Positions 8,186-17,233 of a stretch of DNA of 64,000 nucleotides are shown piece after piece. Below the pieces are notes generated by a model. The model searched no databases. It was not told the DNA's origin and saw only the letters and a program-made list of their open reading frames with translations. The stretch lies in the NCBI GenBank assembly GCA_965248685.1, contig CBDFKC010000004.1, forward strand, positions 248,001 to 312,000, given 5' to 3'. The position numbers were made by a program, and so were the translations under genes. Position 1 is the stretch's first letter. Every line of letters starts with the position of its first letter. The stretch is from VYFG01 sp965248685. Lineage in GTDB: Bacteria; Pseudomonadota; Gammaproteobacteria; Arenicellales; Poriferihabitantaceae.

Positions 8186-9655
8186 ATGAAAGTTTTGACC
8201 GCCGAAATCCAGCATGAGACTAATACCTTTAGTTCTCGCAAGACAGATGAACAGGCCTTTAGCGATCGCTACGTTCTGTTTGGCGCCGAGGCAATCGTAG
8301 AGCGCGGTAACGCTAACACTGAACTCGCTGGCTTTCTGGATGTAGGCCGAAGCCAGGGCTGGCAGACCGATCATGTCCTCAGTGCGTCGGCAGGGCCTGG
8401 TGGTAAAGTAACCCGTGCGACATATGAATGGCTCTGCGAATCCGTTGTGGCAGCAGTTGAGCGCGAACACTACGATGGCATCTTACTCGGCTTACACGGT
8501 GCGATGGTTACCGATTTCTGCGAAGACGGAGAGGGCGAGTTGCTCCTGCGGCTGCGCCAGGTGGTAGGCACCGAGCTTCCCATCGCCGTGACGCTTGATC
8601 TTCATGCAAACGTTAGCCAGCAGATGTGTGCGCTTTCGAACATTATTGTTTCATATAAAACTTATCCCCATATCGATATGCGCGAAACGGGTCGACACGC
8701 AGGTGAAATTTTGCATCGGACGATGTTGGGAGAAATCAACCCACACACTATTCGGGTTGCTCAGCCGATGCTGGAAGAGGTTAATGGGGGACGCACAGAT
8801 ATAGGTCCAATGACCAGTCGAATCAAAACAGCACGGGCTTATGAGACCAAGGATGACGTGTTTGCGGTTAGTGTAAACGCTGGTTTCGCCAGCGCCGACA
8901 TTGAAGAAATTGGCCCCACCGTGCTGGTGACCGCCGAGGGCGATTTTGCAGCACATACCGATTTCGCCAATACATTAGCTGAGGATTTCTGGGCCAGACG
9001 TTATGAAGTTTTGAACGATTACCTCAGTGTAGAAGCCGCTGCTGTGGTCGCCACCAGTTATGACAACGAAGATGGTCCGTTGGTTATTGCAGACTATGCA
9101 GATAATCCCGGCGCTGGGGGGTATGGTGATTCAACCAGTCTCCTCAGTGCATTGCTCGACGCCGGTGTCAGGAATGCTTGTTTTGGCGCGATGGTTGATC
9201 CAGAGTTGGTGAAAAGTTTGTGTGACGAGAAAGTTGGTTCCCGTGTTGAAGTTGTTGTTGGCGGGAAAACTGATCCAGGGTTTGGTGGTGAACCCCTTAA
9301 ACTTGAAGCCAGTCTCGTTTCAAGCAGTGACGGTCAGTACATTGGCAGTGGGGCAATGGTCGGTGGTTTACACGGTACATTTGGTCCGTCTGTCGTGCTG
9401 CGCGTAGCTGGCATAGAAATTTTGGTCGTTTCCATTGCCAGCCAGATACTCGACCTTGAACAATTTAAAGCCTTTGGCATCGATCCTCAACGTAAAAATG
9501 TAGTTGCATTAAAATCAATGCAACATTTCCGTGCTGCCTTCGCGCCGATTGCGGGCAAAATTATTGTTTGCGATAGTGGCGCACTATGTACCGTGGACTA
9601 TCAGCGAATGCCATATCATAATGTGCCGAGACCGATCTTCCCGCTGGACCAGTGA
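8186..9655 (+). CDS. M81-family metallopeptidase (MlrC-like)
   Basis: The 489-residue protein has the hallmarks and normal length of the MlrC/M81 family. These are the N-terminal HETNTFS motif (residues 10-16), GLHGAMV and LDLHANVS around residues 95-140, and a C-terminal domain with GGLHGTFGPS. The family is named for the MlrC enzyme that hydrolyses linear microcystin peptides, but most members are near transporters and probably cleave small amides, peptides or hydantoin-like compounds. It points toward the oligopeptide ABC operon on the other strand, which fits a role in breaking down imported peptides, though the two are not co-transcribed. No signal peptide is seen, so it should be cytoplasmic. 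Confidence 0.85.
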   Translation: MKVLTAEIQHETNTFSSRKTDEQAFSDRYVLFGAEAIVERGNANTELAGFLDVGRSQGWQTDHVLSASAGPGGKVTRATYEWLCESVVAAVEREHYDGILLGLHGAMVTDFCEDGEGELLLRLRQVVGTELPIAVTLDLHANVSQQMCALSNIIVSYKTYPHIDMRETGRHAGEILHRTMLGEINPHTIRVAQPMLEEVNGGRTDIGPMTSRIKTARAYETKDDVFAVSVNAGFASADIEEIGPTVLVTAEGDFAAHTDFANTLAEDFWARRYEVLNDYLSVEAAAVVATSYDNEDGPLVIADYADNPGAGGYGDSTSLLSALLDAGVRNACFGAMVDPELVKSLCDEKVGSRVEVVVGGKTDPGFGGEPLKLEASLVSSSDGQYIGSGAMVGGLHGTFGPSVVLRVAGIEILVVSIASQILDLEQFKAFGIDPQRKNVVALKSMQHFRAAFAPIAGKIIVCDSGALCTVDYQRMPYHNVPRPIFPLDQ

Positions 9656-9860
9656 TTTAAGGAGCCTCTGCAAAAATCTGGTTCGGGCCGAAGGACGCGG
9701 CCGACTGAAGCGAATCAACCCGGCGAAACAATATGGCCTTGAGGGTGAAATTGGTTTAGTATTTTGAATTTAGTCTGGAGAGACAAACAGTCGTTTAACT
9801 GAGGTTACCATGCAAGTAACATAGCGCTTATACTTCAGCATACCCCAGAAGGAATTAGTT

Positions 9861-10367
9861 ATGTCCAACAATAAAGTCTTGATACCGTTGAATCAATCTG
9901 CGCTTAGCCAGAAAATTTTACCCTACGTGGAAAAATTTATTTCCCCTGACGAGAATGACCTGATTCTGTATTTTCTTACCAAGCCACCCAGTGGGGTTGG
10001 ATTTGGTGAACCCGACCTGGGTGCCGGTTATGTACAGATGCCAGGTGATGAACCCGTAAGGCCCACCCTCCACCCCATTTATGCTACCCAGCAGCAGGAT
10101 AGTATTAAAGCCCATGTCGAGGCCGAACTGTTGGACGTCACAAACCGTCTCAGGGACGCGGGTTACGAGATTTCCATTGTGGTGGGTTTCAGCAAAGATC
10201 CGATTAAAGCGATTTCCCGTGTTATTACCGAAAGTAAAATTAATCTGGTGGCCATGTCCACCCGCGCCCGCGTAGGCGTAACCCGCTTCTTTTTCAGGGA
10301 TATAGCTGACAAATTGGCACAGAAAGCAAAAATTCCCGTATTACTTGTACATCCCGACGAGGTGTAA
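9861..10367 (+). CDS. Universal stress protein family, ATP-motif degenerate
   Basis: A 168-residue single-domain UspA-like protein: KVLIPLNQS at the start of the first strand, and LVAMSTRARVG...IPVLLVHP at the end. ATP-binding members carry G-2x-G-9x-G(S/T) in the last region; here the first glycine is alanine and the final G-S is replaced by R-D, so nucleotide binding is unlikely. It is slightly long because of a loop insertion around residues 45-75. It stands alone and converges on the ABC operon. Confidence 0.75.
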   Translation: MSNNKVLIPLNQSALSQKILPYVEKFISPDENDLILYFLTKPPSGVGFGEPDLGAGYVQMPGDEPVRPTLHPIYATQQQDSIKAHVEAELLDVTNRLRDAGYEISIVVGFSKDPIKAISRVITESKINLVAMSTRARVGVTRFFFRDIADKLAQKAKIPVLLVHPDEV

Positions 10368-10372
10368 AGTAT

Positions 10373-10388
10373 GTGAGCAGGGGCTCAC
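10373..10388. terminator. Hairpin between convergent genes
   Basis: GTGAGC, four-base loop, GCTCAC just after the universal stress protein stop and before the stop of the ABC ATPase on the other strand. There is no T run on the plus strand, so it is only a weak candidate for a shared terminator. Confidence 0.3.
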
Positions 10389-10406
10389 CTGGAAGAGGAT
10401 CCCTTA

Positions 10407-11399
10407 CTACTCAGCGAGTTCCTTCCACCGGTGGCAGGCGACATCATGCTCAAATCCCAGCTTGTCGAGTTTCGGCTCTTCTTTGCGACAGATATCAATG
10501 GCATGGGGACAGCGGGTTTGGAATTTGCATCCTGGCGGCGGATTGGTAGGCGAAGGTATCTCACCTTCCAGCTTCTGTACATTTCCGGCGTCATCGGGAT
10601 CGAGTGACGGAATCGCCGACAGCAGTGCTTTAGTATAGGGATGCCGGGGTCCGGCGAACAGTTCCCGGGTCGGTGCGGTCTCCACCAGACGCCCCAGATA
10701 CATCACCGCCACATGGTCGCAGGTATGCGCCACAACGCTCAAATCGTGGCTGATAAAGAGAAATGTTAGCCCCATATCCAACTGGATCGATTTCAGAAGG
10801 TTAAGCACATCCGCCTGGATCGATACATCGAGCGCTGCAACACTTTCATCAGCCACAATGAATTGCGGTTCTGAAACCAGCGCCCGTGCGATTGAGATAC
10901 GCTGTCGCTGACCGCCGGAAAAAGCGTGAGGAAAACGCCGCAGGTGTTCGAGATTAATCCGGCATTTCGCGGCGATTGTGCGCACGCGTTCGTCGGTTTC
11001 TTCCCGGGATTTTGTCAACTTCATCACTTCCAGCGGCTCGGCGATGATGTCCCGAACCGTCATGCGCGGGCTGAGCGCGGCATAGGGATCCTGAAAAATG
11101 AGTTGGGCGCGTTTCCGATACTCTTTTAGCTCATCGCCCTTAAGCGATGGGAGATCATAGGTAACTTCGCCATCTGAATAAGTAGCTTCACCCCGGGTAA
11201 TAGGTGCCGCGCGCAACAGGGCTCGCCCGAAGGTGGTCTTGCCGGATCCCGATTCGCCCACCAACCCAAAGAAGCTGCCCCTCTCGATGTTAACCGTGAC
11301 GCTTTCAATGGCACGCACCACCGGTTTTGGTCCGAAAAGGGTGCCTCGTAGAGGATAGTGGACCGACAGATCGTTGGTGGAAATGAGTGTTTCGCTCAC
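10407..11399 (-). CDS. Oligopeptide ABC transporter ATP-binding protein (OppF/DppF-like)
   Basis: The second of two ATPases powering a peptide importer at the inner membrane. Visible motifs are Walker A GESGSGKTT (about residues 48-56), ABC signature FSGGQRQR, Walker B FIVADES, and the C-terminal cysteine region (CKFQTRCPHAIDIC...CHRW) typical of the OppD/OppF class. The chosen start is GTG 11399, which overlaps the stop of the upstream ATPase as GTGA; the frame stays open to 11432, but that would force a 37-bp overlap. It is last in the operon SBP-permease-permease-ATPase-ATPase. Substrate is probably peptides or peptide-like compounds and cannot be specified. Confidence 0.88.
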   Translation of the reverse strand: MSETLISTNDLSVHYPLRGTLFGPKPVVRAIESVTVNIERGSFFGLVGESGSGKTTFGRALLRAAPITRGEATYSDGEVTYDLPSLKGDELKEYRKRAQLIFQDPYAALSPRMTVRDIIAEPLEVMKLTKSREETDERVRTIAAKCRINLEHLRRFPHAFSGGQRQRISIARALVSEPQFIVADESVAALDVSIQADVLNLLKSIQLDMGLTFLFISHDLSVVAHTCDHVAVMYLGRLVETAPTRELFAGPRHPYTKALLSAIPSLDPDDAGNVQKLEGEIPSPTNPPPGCKFQTRCPHAIDICRKEEPKLDKLGFEHDVACHRWKELAE

Positions 11400-12400
11400 G
11401 CTGATAAGCCCTCTTTCTCGGCCAACAGGCATGCAACTTCATGCCCGTCGTCTGTCATTGTGTAACCCGGAACACGGGCCTCACATTCGGCGCCCAGAGA
11501 AACCGGGCAACGCGTGTTGAACACGCATCCCGTTGGTCGATCAAGGGGCGAGGGAATATCGCCCTCGATGGCGGTTAAAGGGGTGTCGAGGTCGTCAAGC
11601 TTCGGCAGTGCGTTCATCAATCCCTGGGTATAGGGGTGACGTGGGTTCCTGAGCACCTCCCGCACGGTCCCTTTCTCGATTAGTTTGCCGAGATACATGA
11701 CCGCCACTTTATCCACTGTCTGGGCGATCACACCCAGATCGTGGGTGATGAACAGAATCGCCATGTGAAACTCGGCAACCAGGTCTTTCATCAAGTCAAT
11801 TACCTGGGCCTGGATAGTCACATCCAAGGCGGTTGTCGGTTCATCGGCAATCAGCAGCTTTGGCTTGGTGGAAAGCGCCATGGCGATCATCGCCCGTTGG
11901 CGCATGCCGCCAGAAAATTGGAAGGCATACTGGCCGAAGCGCTGGGCCGGATCCGGTATTCCCACTCTGGCCAGCATCTCGATGGAGATTTCCTTAGCCT
12001 TGGCCGCGTTCATGTCGGAATGTATCAGCAGCTGTTCCACCATCTGGGCACCAATTGATATCGCAGGGGCAAAACTAGCCATGGGCTCTTGGAAAATCAT
12101 GGAAACAGCCCCGCCGCGAATAACCATACGGTCCTTGGGGTTGGTCAGCGCAAACACATCAATTTGTTTATCGTCGATGTTCAGTGTGATGCTGCTTTTT
12201 GGGTCGTAAACTGCGTTATCCGGATTTAACAGCATTAACGATTTTGCCGTTACTGACTTGCCCGATCCACTCTCACCCACCAGCCCGAGCACTTCCCCCG
12301 CTTCTATGTCGAAGGACACGTCTTCCACCGCAGTGATAAGGCCTTCATCGGTTTTAAACCGAAGGGTCAGGTCTTTTACTGAAATCAGCGGATTTGTCAT
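11396..12400 (-). CDS. Oligopeptide ABC transporter ATP-binding protein (OppD/DppD-like)
   Basis: The first ATPase of the pair, 334 residues. It has Walker A GESGSGKSV (42-50), signature FSGGMRQR, Walker B LLIADEPT with D-loop ALDVT, and the H-loop in FITHDLG. The C-terminal oligopeptide-type cysteine motif is CVFNTRCPVSLGAEC. Its ATG overlaps the stop of the upstream permease by four bases (ATGA), indicating coupled translation. Confidence 0.9.
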   Translation of the reverse strand: MTNPLISVKDLTLRFKTDEGLITAVEDVSFDIEAGEVLGLVGESGSGKSVTAKSLMLLNPDNAVYDPKSSITLNIDDKQIDVFALTNPKDRMVIRGGAVSMIFQEPMASFAPAISIGAQMVEQLLIHSDMNAAKAKEISIEMLARVGIPDPAQRFGQYAFQFSGGMRQRAMIAMALSTKPKLLIADEPTTALDVTIQAQVIDLMKDLVAEFHMAILFITHDLGVIAQTVDKVAVMYLGKLIEKGTVREVLRNPRHPYTQGLMNALPKLDDLDTPLTAIEGDIPSPLDRPTGCVFNTRCPVSLGAECEARVPGYTMTDDGHEVACLLAEKEGLSA

Positions 12401-13539
12401 TTTTTGGTATCTGCATAAGGATCAGCGGCATCACGCAGTCCGTCGCCAACAAATACAAAGGCGAGTACCAGGATGATAAAGAATATGACCGGGATGAAAT
12501 TCCATTGGTAATTGAGCAGGACATCCGCTTTGGTTACATTTTGCAGCATGACGCCCAGTGAATTCACCGGTTCTTTTAAACCCAGGCCGATAAAGCTGAG
12601 CGCGGTTTCAGAAAGCACCATATAGGGGAACGAAATAATCAGGTCAACTATGATGTAGCTGGTAAAACTCGGCAACAGGTGGCGTCCGATAATATGGCCT
12701 GCAGGAGCGCCGCATAACTGTGCCGCGAGCACGTATTCCTGGTTGCGTTCGGTTAGCAGGTGCGTTCGAACTCGTCGTGCCAGAGTCGGCCAGCCAATGA
12801 AACCGAGAATGATCGAAATGATTAGAAAACGCCCCTCGGAACTTATAGTGGCCGGAATGAACGCCGCGATCGCCATGAATAGTGGTATTGCGGGGATAGT
12901 TCGTACCGCATCGGTGATCATCTGCAGCACCGAATCGGTCCAGCCGCCATAGTATCCGGAGACTCCGCCGATAATCAATGCCAGTACAAAGGCAATCAGA
13001 ACACCGATGGTGCCCACGGCAAGGGAAGTGTTGATCGAATGAAAGGTTCTGGAAAAAATATCCTTGCCGGTGCCATCGGTACCGAACAGGTGAATCTTGC
13101 CCTTATCGACGCCAAAGACATGTCTGTCGAAGCTCATGCCGAAGAGTTTGTATTTATCCCCATGGGGAAATAGAACCATGTAGCGACGCGCGTCCTTGTT
13201 GATCTTTGTCACCCAGCGAAAATTTGTTTCGATGGAGCGGGTTCTCTCGTAGCTATAGATGAACGGTCTTGGGGAAAAGCCATTTTCATCCCAGAACTTG
13301 GGAATTTGTGGCGCGCCGTTTTGATAATCCTTGTCGCGGCCCTCAATAGTCGGATCATAGGGCGTAAGAAATGGCGCAAAGATTCCTGAAAGGATCAACC
13401 AGACCAGTATCCCCGCACCCACCATAGCGGCTTTTTGCTTTTTAAAACGGGACCAAATTAACTGGCCCTGGGAGGCAGTGAAGTAAGCCTCCTTGCTCTT
13501 CTGGTCTACATTGGTATCAACGTTGGCAGTTTCGGTCAT
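12397..13539 (-). CDS. Oligopeptide ABC transporter permease (OppC/DppC-like)
   Basis: A 380-residue inner-membrane permease. The first membrane helix (about residues 38-56) is followed by a long periplasmic loop, ending in the HLFGTDGTGKDIFSR motif typical of DppC-type permeases. The remaining helices contain the EAA loop (AAQLCGAPAGHIIGRHLLPS) that contacts the ATPases. The periplasmic loop is longer than in standard DppC (about 300 residues in total), as in the YejE-like subgroup that pairs with large binding proteins. Five bases separate it from the upstream permease. Confidence 0.88.
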   Translation of the reverse strand: MTETANVDTNVDQKSKEAYFTASQGQLIWSRFKKQKAAMVGAGILVWLILSGIFAPFLTPYDPTIEGRDKDYQNGAPQIPKFWDENGFSPRPFIYSYERTRSIETNFRWVTKINKDARRYMVLFPHGDKYKLFGMSFDRHVFGVDKGKIHLFGTDGTGKDIFSRTFHSINTSLAVGTIGVLIAFVLALIIGGVSGYYGGWTDSVLQMITDAVRTIPAIPLFMAIAAFIPATISSEGRFLIISIILGFIGWPTLARRVRTHLLTERNQEYVLAAQLCGAPAGHIIGRHLLPSFTSYIIVDLIISFPYMVLSETALSFIGLGLKEPVNSLGVMLQNVTKADVLLNYQWNFIPVIFFIILVLAFVFVGDGLRDAADPYADTKK

Positions 13540-13544
13540 GTGGT

Positions 13545-14549
13545 TTATTCCATGATGCTGCGACGAACTCGTGGATCAGTGAGCGCGAGTATGATATCAG
13601 TGACAAAGTTAATGCCGACAATACTGGCGGTCAATAGAAAAATGATCGCCCCCGCCAACTGCTGGTCATTGGATCGGGCCAGCGCCTCAATCAATAACGA
13701 CCCGGCTTCCGTCAAGGTTAAAATCAGGGCGACGATGGGCAATTCATTAAAAATCCGGTTTAAATCAAATCCCAGGGAGTTGACGATCGGCCCCAGGGCG
13801 TGTCGCGCCGGATAGCGCCATAATAAAGTTCTCCCGGTAACACCCCGGGCAGACGCCGCGGTAACATAGAGTTTACCGACCTCATCGGACATCAGCGCGC
13901 GCACAGTCTGGATGGCGAAGGCGGTTGCTGACCAGCCGAGAATAAATACAGGGAGCCAGGCGCGTGACAGAAAATCAATAACCCGATCATAAGACCAGGC
14001 GGCATCTCGAAATTCTTTGGAAAATAGTCCTGTCAGACTATCGCCAAAAAAGATAGTCGAAAACAGCATGATCATGAGCGCTAGCAAGAAATTCGGCATC
14101 GCCAGGCCGAGATAACTGACAAAGCGCAGGCTATTGTTGAGCAGGGCATTTTTCGATGTGGCTGCAATGATTCCAACTGGAATCGCAATAATATAAGCGA
14201 GCAGCAGCGAGGTCAGGCAAATGAGCAGACTGATCCAGAATTTTTCCCCCAGAAGCTGAGCGATATTGACTCGCAGAATGCAACTGTCACCAAATTCTCC
14301 CTGGAAAGCACTGACAATCCAGCTACCCCAACGAACAACATATGGTTTATCCAGGCCCAGGCGGACACGCTCAGCCTCGATATCAGCAACCGAAATCTGG
14401 CTACCCTGGGTATTTTTAAAAGCTAGGTATCGCTCCGCGCAGTCTCCCGGCACTAGCTCCATCAGGCTGAAGACAATGAACGAAACCATTATCAACGTGA
14501 TGACCGCTAACGCGGCGCGTGTTGCAGCGAAACGAGCAAATTGATACAT
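13545..14549 (-). CDS. Oligopeptide ABC transporter permease (OppB/DppB-like)
   Basis: A 334-residue partner permease with an N-terminal helix, VVRWGSWIVSAFQGEFGDS before the second helix, and the EAA-type loop (TAASARGVTGRTLLWRYPARHAL). These are standard features of the DppB family. It pairs with the OppC-like gene downstream. The 5' side is separated from the binding-protein gene by a 112-bp spacer with a hairpin. Confidence 0.88.
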   Translation of the reverse strand: MYQFARFAATRAALAVITLIMVSFIVFSLMELVPGDCAERYLAFKNTQGSQISVADIEAERVRLGLDKPYVVRWGSWIVSAFQGEFGDSCILRVNIAQLLGEKFWISLLICLTSLLLAYIIAIPVGIIAATSKNALLNNSLRFVSYLGLAMPNFLLALMIMLFSTIFFGDSLTGLFSKEFRDAAWSYDRVIDFLSRAWLPVFILGWSATAFAIQTVRALMSDEVGKLYVTAASARGVTGRTLLWRYPARHALGPIVNSLGFDLNRIFNELPIVALILTLTEAGSLLIEALARSNDQQLAGAIIFLLTASIVGINFVTDIILALTDPRVRRSIME

Positions 14550-14610
14550 CTGGTGCTTCTAAGCCTCCCTCAGATTTTTCTTTTGCGACTTTTTAACTCA
14601 AAAACTGGTT

Positions 14611-14641
14611 ATTTGGCTGCGGGTAAAGCCCGCAACCAAAT
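14611..14641 (-). terminator. Hairpin between the binding-protein gene and its permeases (attenuator or mRNA stabiliser)
   Basis: A 13-bp stem (ATTTGGCTGCGGG paired to CCCGCAACCAAAT, one G-U type pair) with a four-base loop lies 21 bp after the binding-protein stop. On the minus strand it is followed by AACCAGTTTTTGAG, a weak T run. Such hairpins usually make the binding protein more abundant than the permeases by partial termination or 3'-end protection. Confidence 0.6.
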
Positions 14642-14661
14642 TTATTGTCAACCAGCGAGTA

Positions 14662-16704
14662 CTACTCGTCCAACCACCACTGCGTAGGGCGGTAGGGGTA
14701 GGAACGATAGTATTCAAACGAGTGAGTAGTGTACTCGACCACGTTTTTCACCGCGTTGCGATGGTAAATCGGCGCTGGCACTTGGACCGTACCGATAAAC
14801 AGCAGGTTACTAACCAGGTTCTCGACCAGGCGTGCACCCAGTTCGTCCGATTCCGGCGTGCCCACGAGGGCGGACTGGAACGCGGTGATGTCTTCTATCA
14901 TCTGTTTCGCATAAGCCGGCGGTTCTACGCCGCTGGCGCCGTCTGAATCGACCCACTCAGCCCAAAGCATATTGGTGCGTACGGTGAAATAATCGTGATA
15001 TGGCGGCACCCAAATCTGGTTGGTTCCCAACACGATCGCGAGTGGCTGGCCGTTGCGCCACATGGTGACATCGAGCTTGTTGGACGATTGCGCGGAACGG
15101 TATTCATCCGGAGTAACTTCTTTGACCGTAGTCTGAACACCCACCGCACCCCATTGCTGACCGATGAGTTCCACCAGTGCGGCGGCAACACCCTGCACCG
15201 AGAACTGCAGGTTAATTACCAGCTTGTCGCCGTTTAGCAATTCGCGAAATCCGTCGCCGTCGGTATCTTTCAGACCTATCTCATCCAGCAACGAGTTTGC
15301 CAATGCCGGATCATACTGGGCAAAATGCTGTTTCCACTTGTCCTCAACGAACGGAGGTGAATCCGTGAAACCAACATATTGCTTGGGTTCACCCATACCG
15401 AAGAAAGCGGTCTGGTTCATTTCTTCGCGGTTCATCGCGACCGACAGCGCCTGACGAAAGCGCAGGTCAGAGAAGACCTTGCGTTTTTCCAGATTCTCAT
15501 GGGTCATGTTAATACCGAAGGCCGCGATCGTGACTTCGGGACGAAGTTGAATGGTGTAGTCACCTTTCTCCTGGTTTTCCAGCAGCAGTGGCGCGGTGGA
15601 CAACTGCAGCGACTGTGCCTTGAAGTCCACTTCGGCGTTCACCAGCTTGAGCAAACGCACTTCGTCTTCGTTGACGAAAATCTCGTCCTGCTCGCTAACA
15701 TACGGTAGCTGATTACCCGCGGTATCGACCTGAAAGAAGTACGGATTAGCTACCAGGTGACGACCTTCGGTAGTTTCCGAAATCAGGATGTGCGATTCCA
15801 GGGTTGGTACCGTGTCAGCCGGCAAGTTGCCAGCCTTTTCCGGGCTTCTCAACATCGGTGTCGGGGTATCAGTCCAATCCGAATTACCGTAATAGTTAGA
15901 TAAGACCTCTAATCCGTTTTCGAAACCAGCAGCCTTGGCCATTGCGTCGGCATCCGGATTTATTTCGGGATCCCACTTGCCGAGGAAATGCTTGGGCTGG
16001 AAGCCCTGGGCGTAAGAGTTGGCAAAATGCGCCAGCAGCCCCGGCTTCGCTGCCGGCATGTTGAAACGTATCGTTTGCGGATCGAGGACGTCCAAGGTCA
16101 TAGGTTCGCCACCCACCAACACATAATCTTTCGGCTTTTCGAATACATTGGGGTTCAACGAAAGATTGTCGTACCAGTACTTGACGTCTTCGGCACCAAA
16201 CGGCGCGCCATCGGACCACTTGTGGCCTTTACGCAGAAAGAAAGTCAGCTGAGTGAAGTCGTCGTTCCATTCCCAGCCTTTGGCGACGTTCGGAACGATG
16301 GTTTGCAGATCGTCGGAAAAGCGTACCAGGTTGACATGGCGTACCGCCAGGAAGTCGGAGGTACCGGCTTCGGTCGCGTTCGAGATCATATCGAAAGTAC
16401 CGCCGTATTTTCCAATACTTTGATACGGTGCTACCACTAACGGCTCTTCAGGAAGGCGGTCAGCAAGCGATGGTAACGCAGGATTACCGCGAATCCGACC
16501 ATTCATCTCAGAAATTGCCGGGTTCTCAGAGAACGTTAACGTGCAGTTCGCTAGAGATTGAAATTCTGCTACGTCGTATTGCTGAGGATAGGCGCCTGCG
16601 GCTACGCCCATGGAATCGGCGACCGTTACCGCCGGGCAATCTGCTGCCTGGGCGGTTCCGACCAGCAGGCTAAGTGCTGCTCCGAATAAAATTTTGTGTT
16701 TCAC
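14662..16704 (-). CDS. Large family-5 solute-binding protein of a peptide-type ABC transporter
   Basis: The 680-residue periplasmic binding protein starts best at GTG 16704, giving a short signal peptide (KHKILFGAALSLLVG, cleavage near AQA|ADC) with an AGGAG site nine bases upstream; the frame also opens at TTG 16731. The family-5 core is clear from the pattern GWEWN.D.TQLTFFLRKGHKWSDG and the later RFRQALSVAMNREE. It is about 130-150 residues longer than OppA/DppA, matching the large binding proteins that pair with long-loop permeases. First gene of the five-gene operon. Confidence 0.87.
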   Translation of the reverse strand: MKHKILFGAALSLLVGTAQAADCPAVTVADSMGVAAGAYPQQYDVAEFQSLANCTLTFSENPAISEMNGRIRGNPALPSLADRLPEEPLVVAPYQSIGKYGGTFDMISNATEAGTSDFLAVRHVNLVRFSDDLQTIVPNVAKGWEWNDDFTQLTFFLRKGHKWSDGAPFGAEDVKYWYDNLSLNPNVFEKPKDYVLVGGEPMTLDVLDPQTIRFNMPAAKPGLLAHFANSYAQGFQPKHFLGKWDPEINPDADAMAKAAGFENGLEVLSNYYGNSDWTDTPTPMLRSPEKAGNLPADTVPTLESHILISETTEGRHLVANPYFFQVDTAGNQLPYVSEQDEIFVNEDEVRLLKLVNAEVDFKAQSLQLSTAPLLLENQEKGDYTIQLRPEVTIAAFGINMTHENLEKRKVFSDLRFRQALSVAMNREEMNQTAFFGMGEPKQYVGFTDSPPFVEDKWKQHFAQYDPALANSLLDEIGLKDTDGDGFRELLNGDKLVINLQFSVQGVAAALVELIGQQWGAVGVQTTVKEVTPDEYRSAQSSNKLDVTMWRNGQPLAIVLGTNQIWVPPYHDYFTVRTNMLWAEWVDSDGASGVEPPAYAKQMIEDITAFQSALVGTPESDELGARLVENLVSNLLFIGTVQVPAPIYHRNAVKNVVEYTTHSFEYYRSYPYRPTQWWLDE

Positions 16705-17233
16705 TATAGTTTTCTCCTGTATTTTTACCAATGCATTTGGTGTTAGTTTATGATTTAGATGAAGTATCTCAAAATTTACCGATAAGAATCAATACCGGTG
16801 AATTAAATTGGATACACATCGTCTTCTGTAAATCTTTGTTTGCGAATCTGCCGTTGGGTGCTCCCAACAGTTGAAACTCTACTCCGCTAATTTCGAAACA
16901 GGCTTGTCAGGCCTGCCGATATCCAGGCCCTGTTACAGGCCCTGTACCAATTGGACTAAATTTTTGCGTTCGGTGAGTGTACCCCTAATTTTGGCCCCTG
17001 TGTACCTGATTGGCCCAAACACAGTCGCTAAAGCAAATCCCTATACTTACATTTATCACTAAGTAAGTTGTGTACCGAGGATATATTGGCCAATTTTCTG
17101 CCAATTTGAGACCTGCATATTCCAACTGTCCAGTAACGGCGAGGCGCATGTGCATTAAGTTAAACATGTTATCCTGCTCGCCCTGCCGTTTTCGGAGCAG
17201 CCACTTATAACGATAATCCGTAGGCACTGAGAT
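16705..17233. other. Gene-free region between two divergent genes
   Basis: Short ORFs here lack start signals and families. A cluster of overlapping GGCC-containing repeats (CAGGCCTG, then CAGGCCCTGT twice) lies at 16905-16950. This region must carry the promoter of the ABC operon, but no clear hexamers could be picked out. Confidence 0.4.

Noticed and set aside
16871..17062. 63-codon ORF between the ABC operon and the MFS gene
   Set aside because: It overlaps a repeat-rich non-coding stretch, with no family and no start signal.
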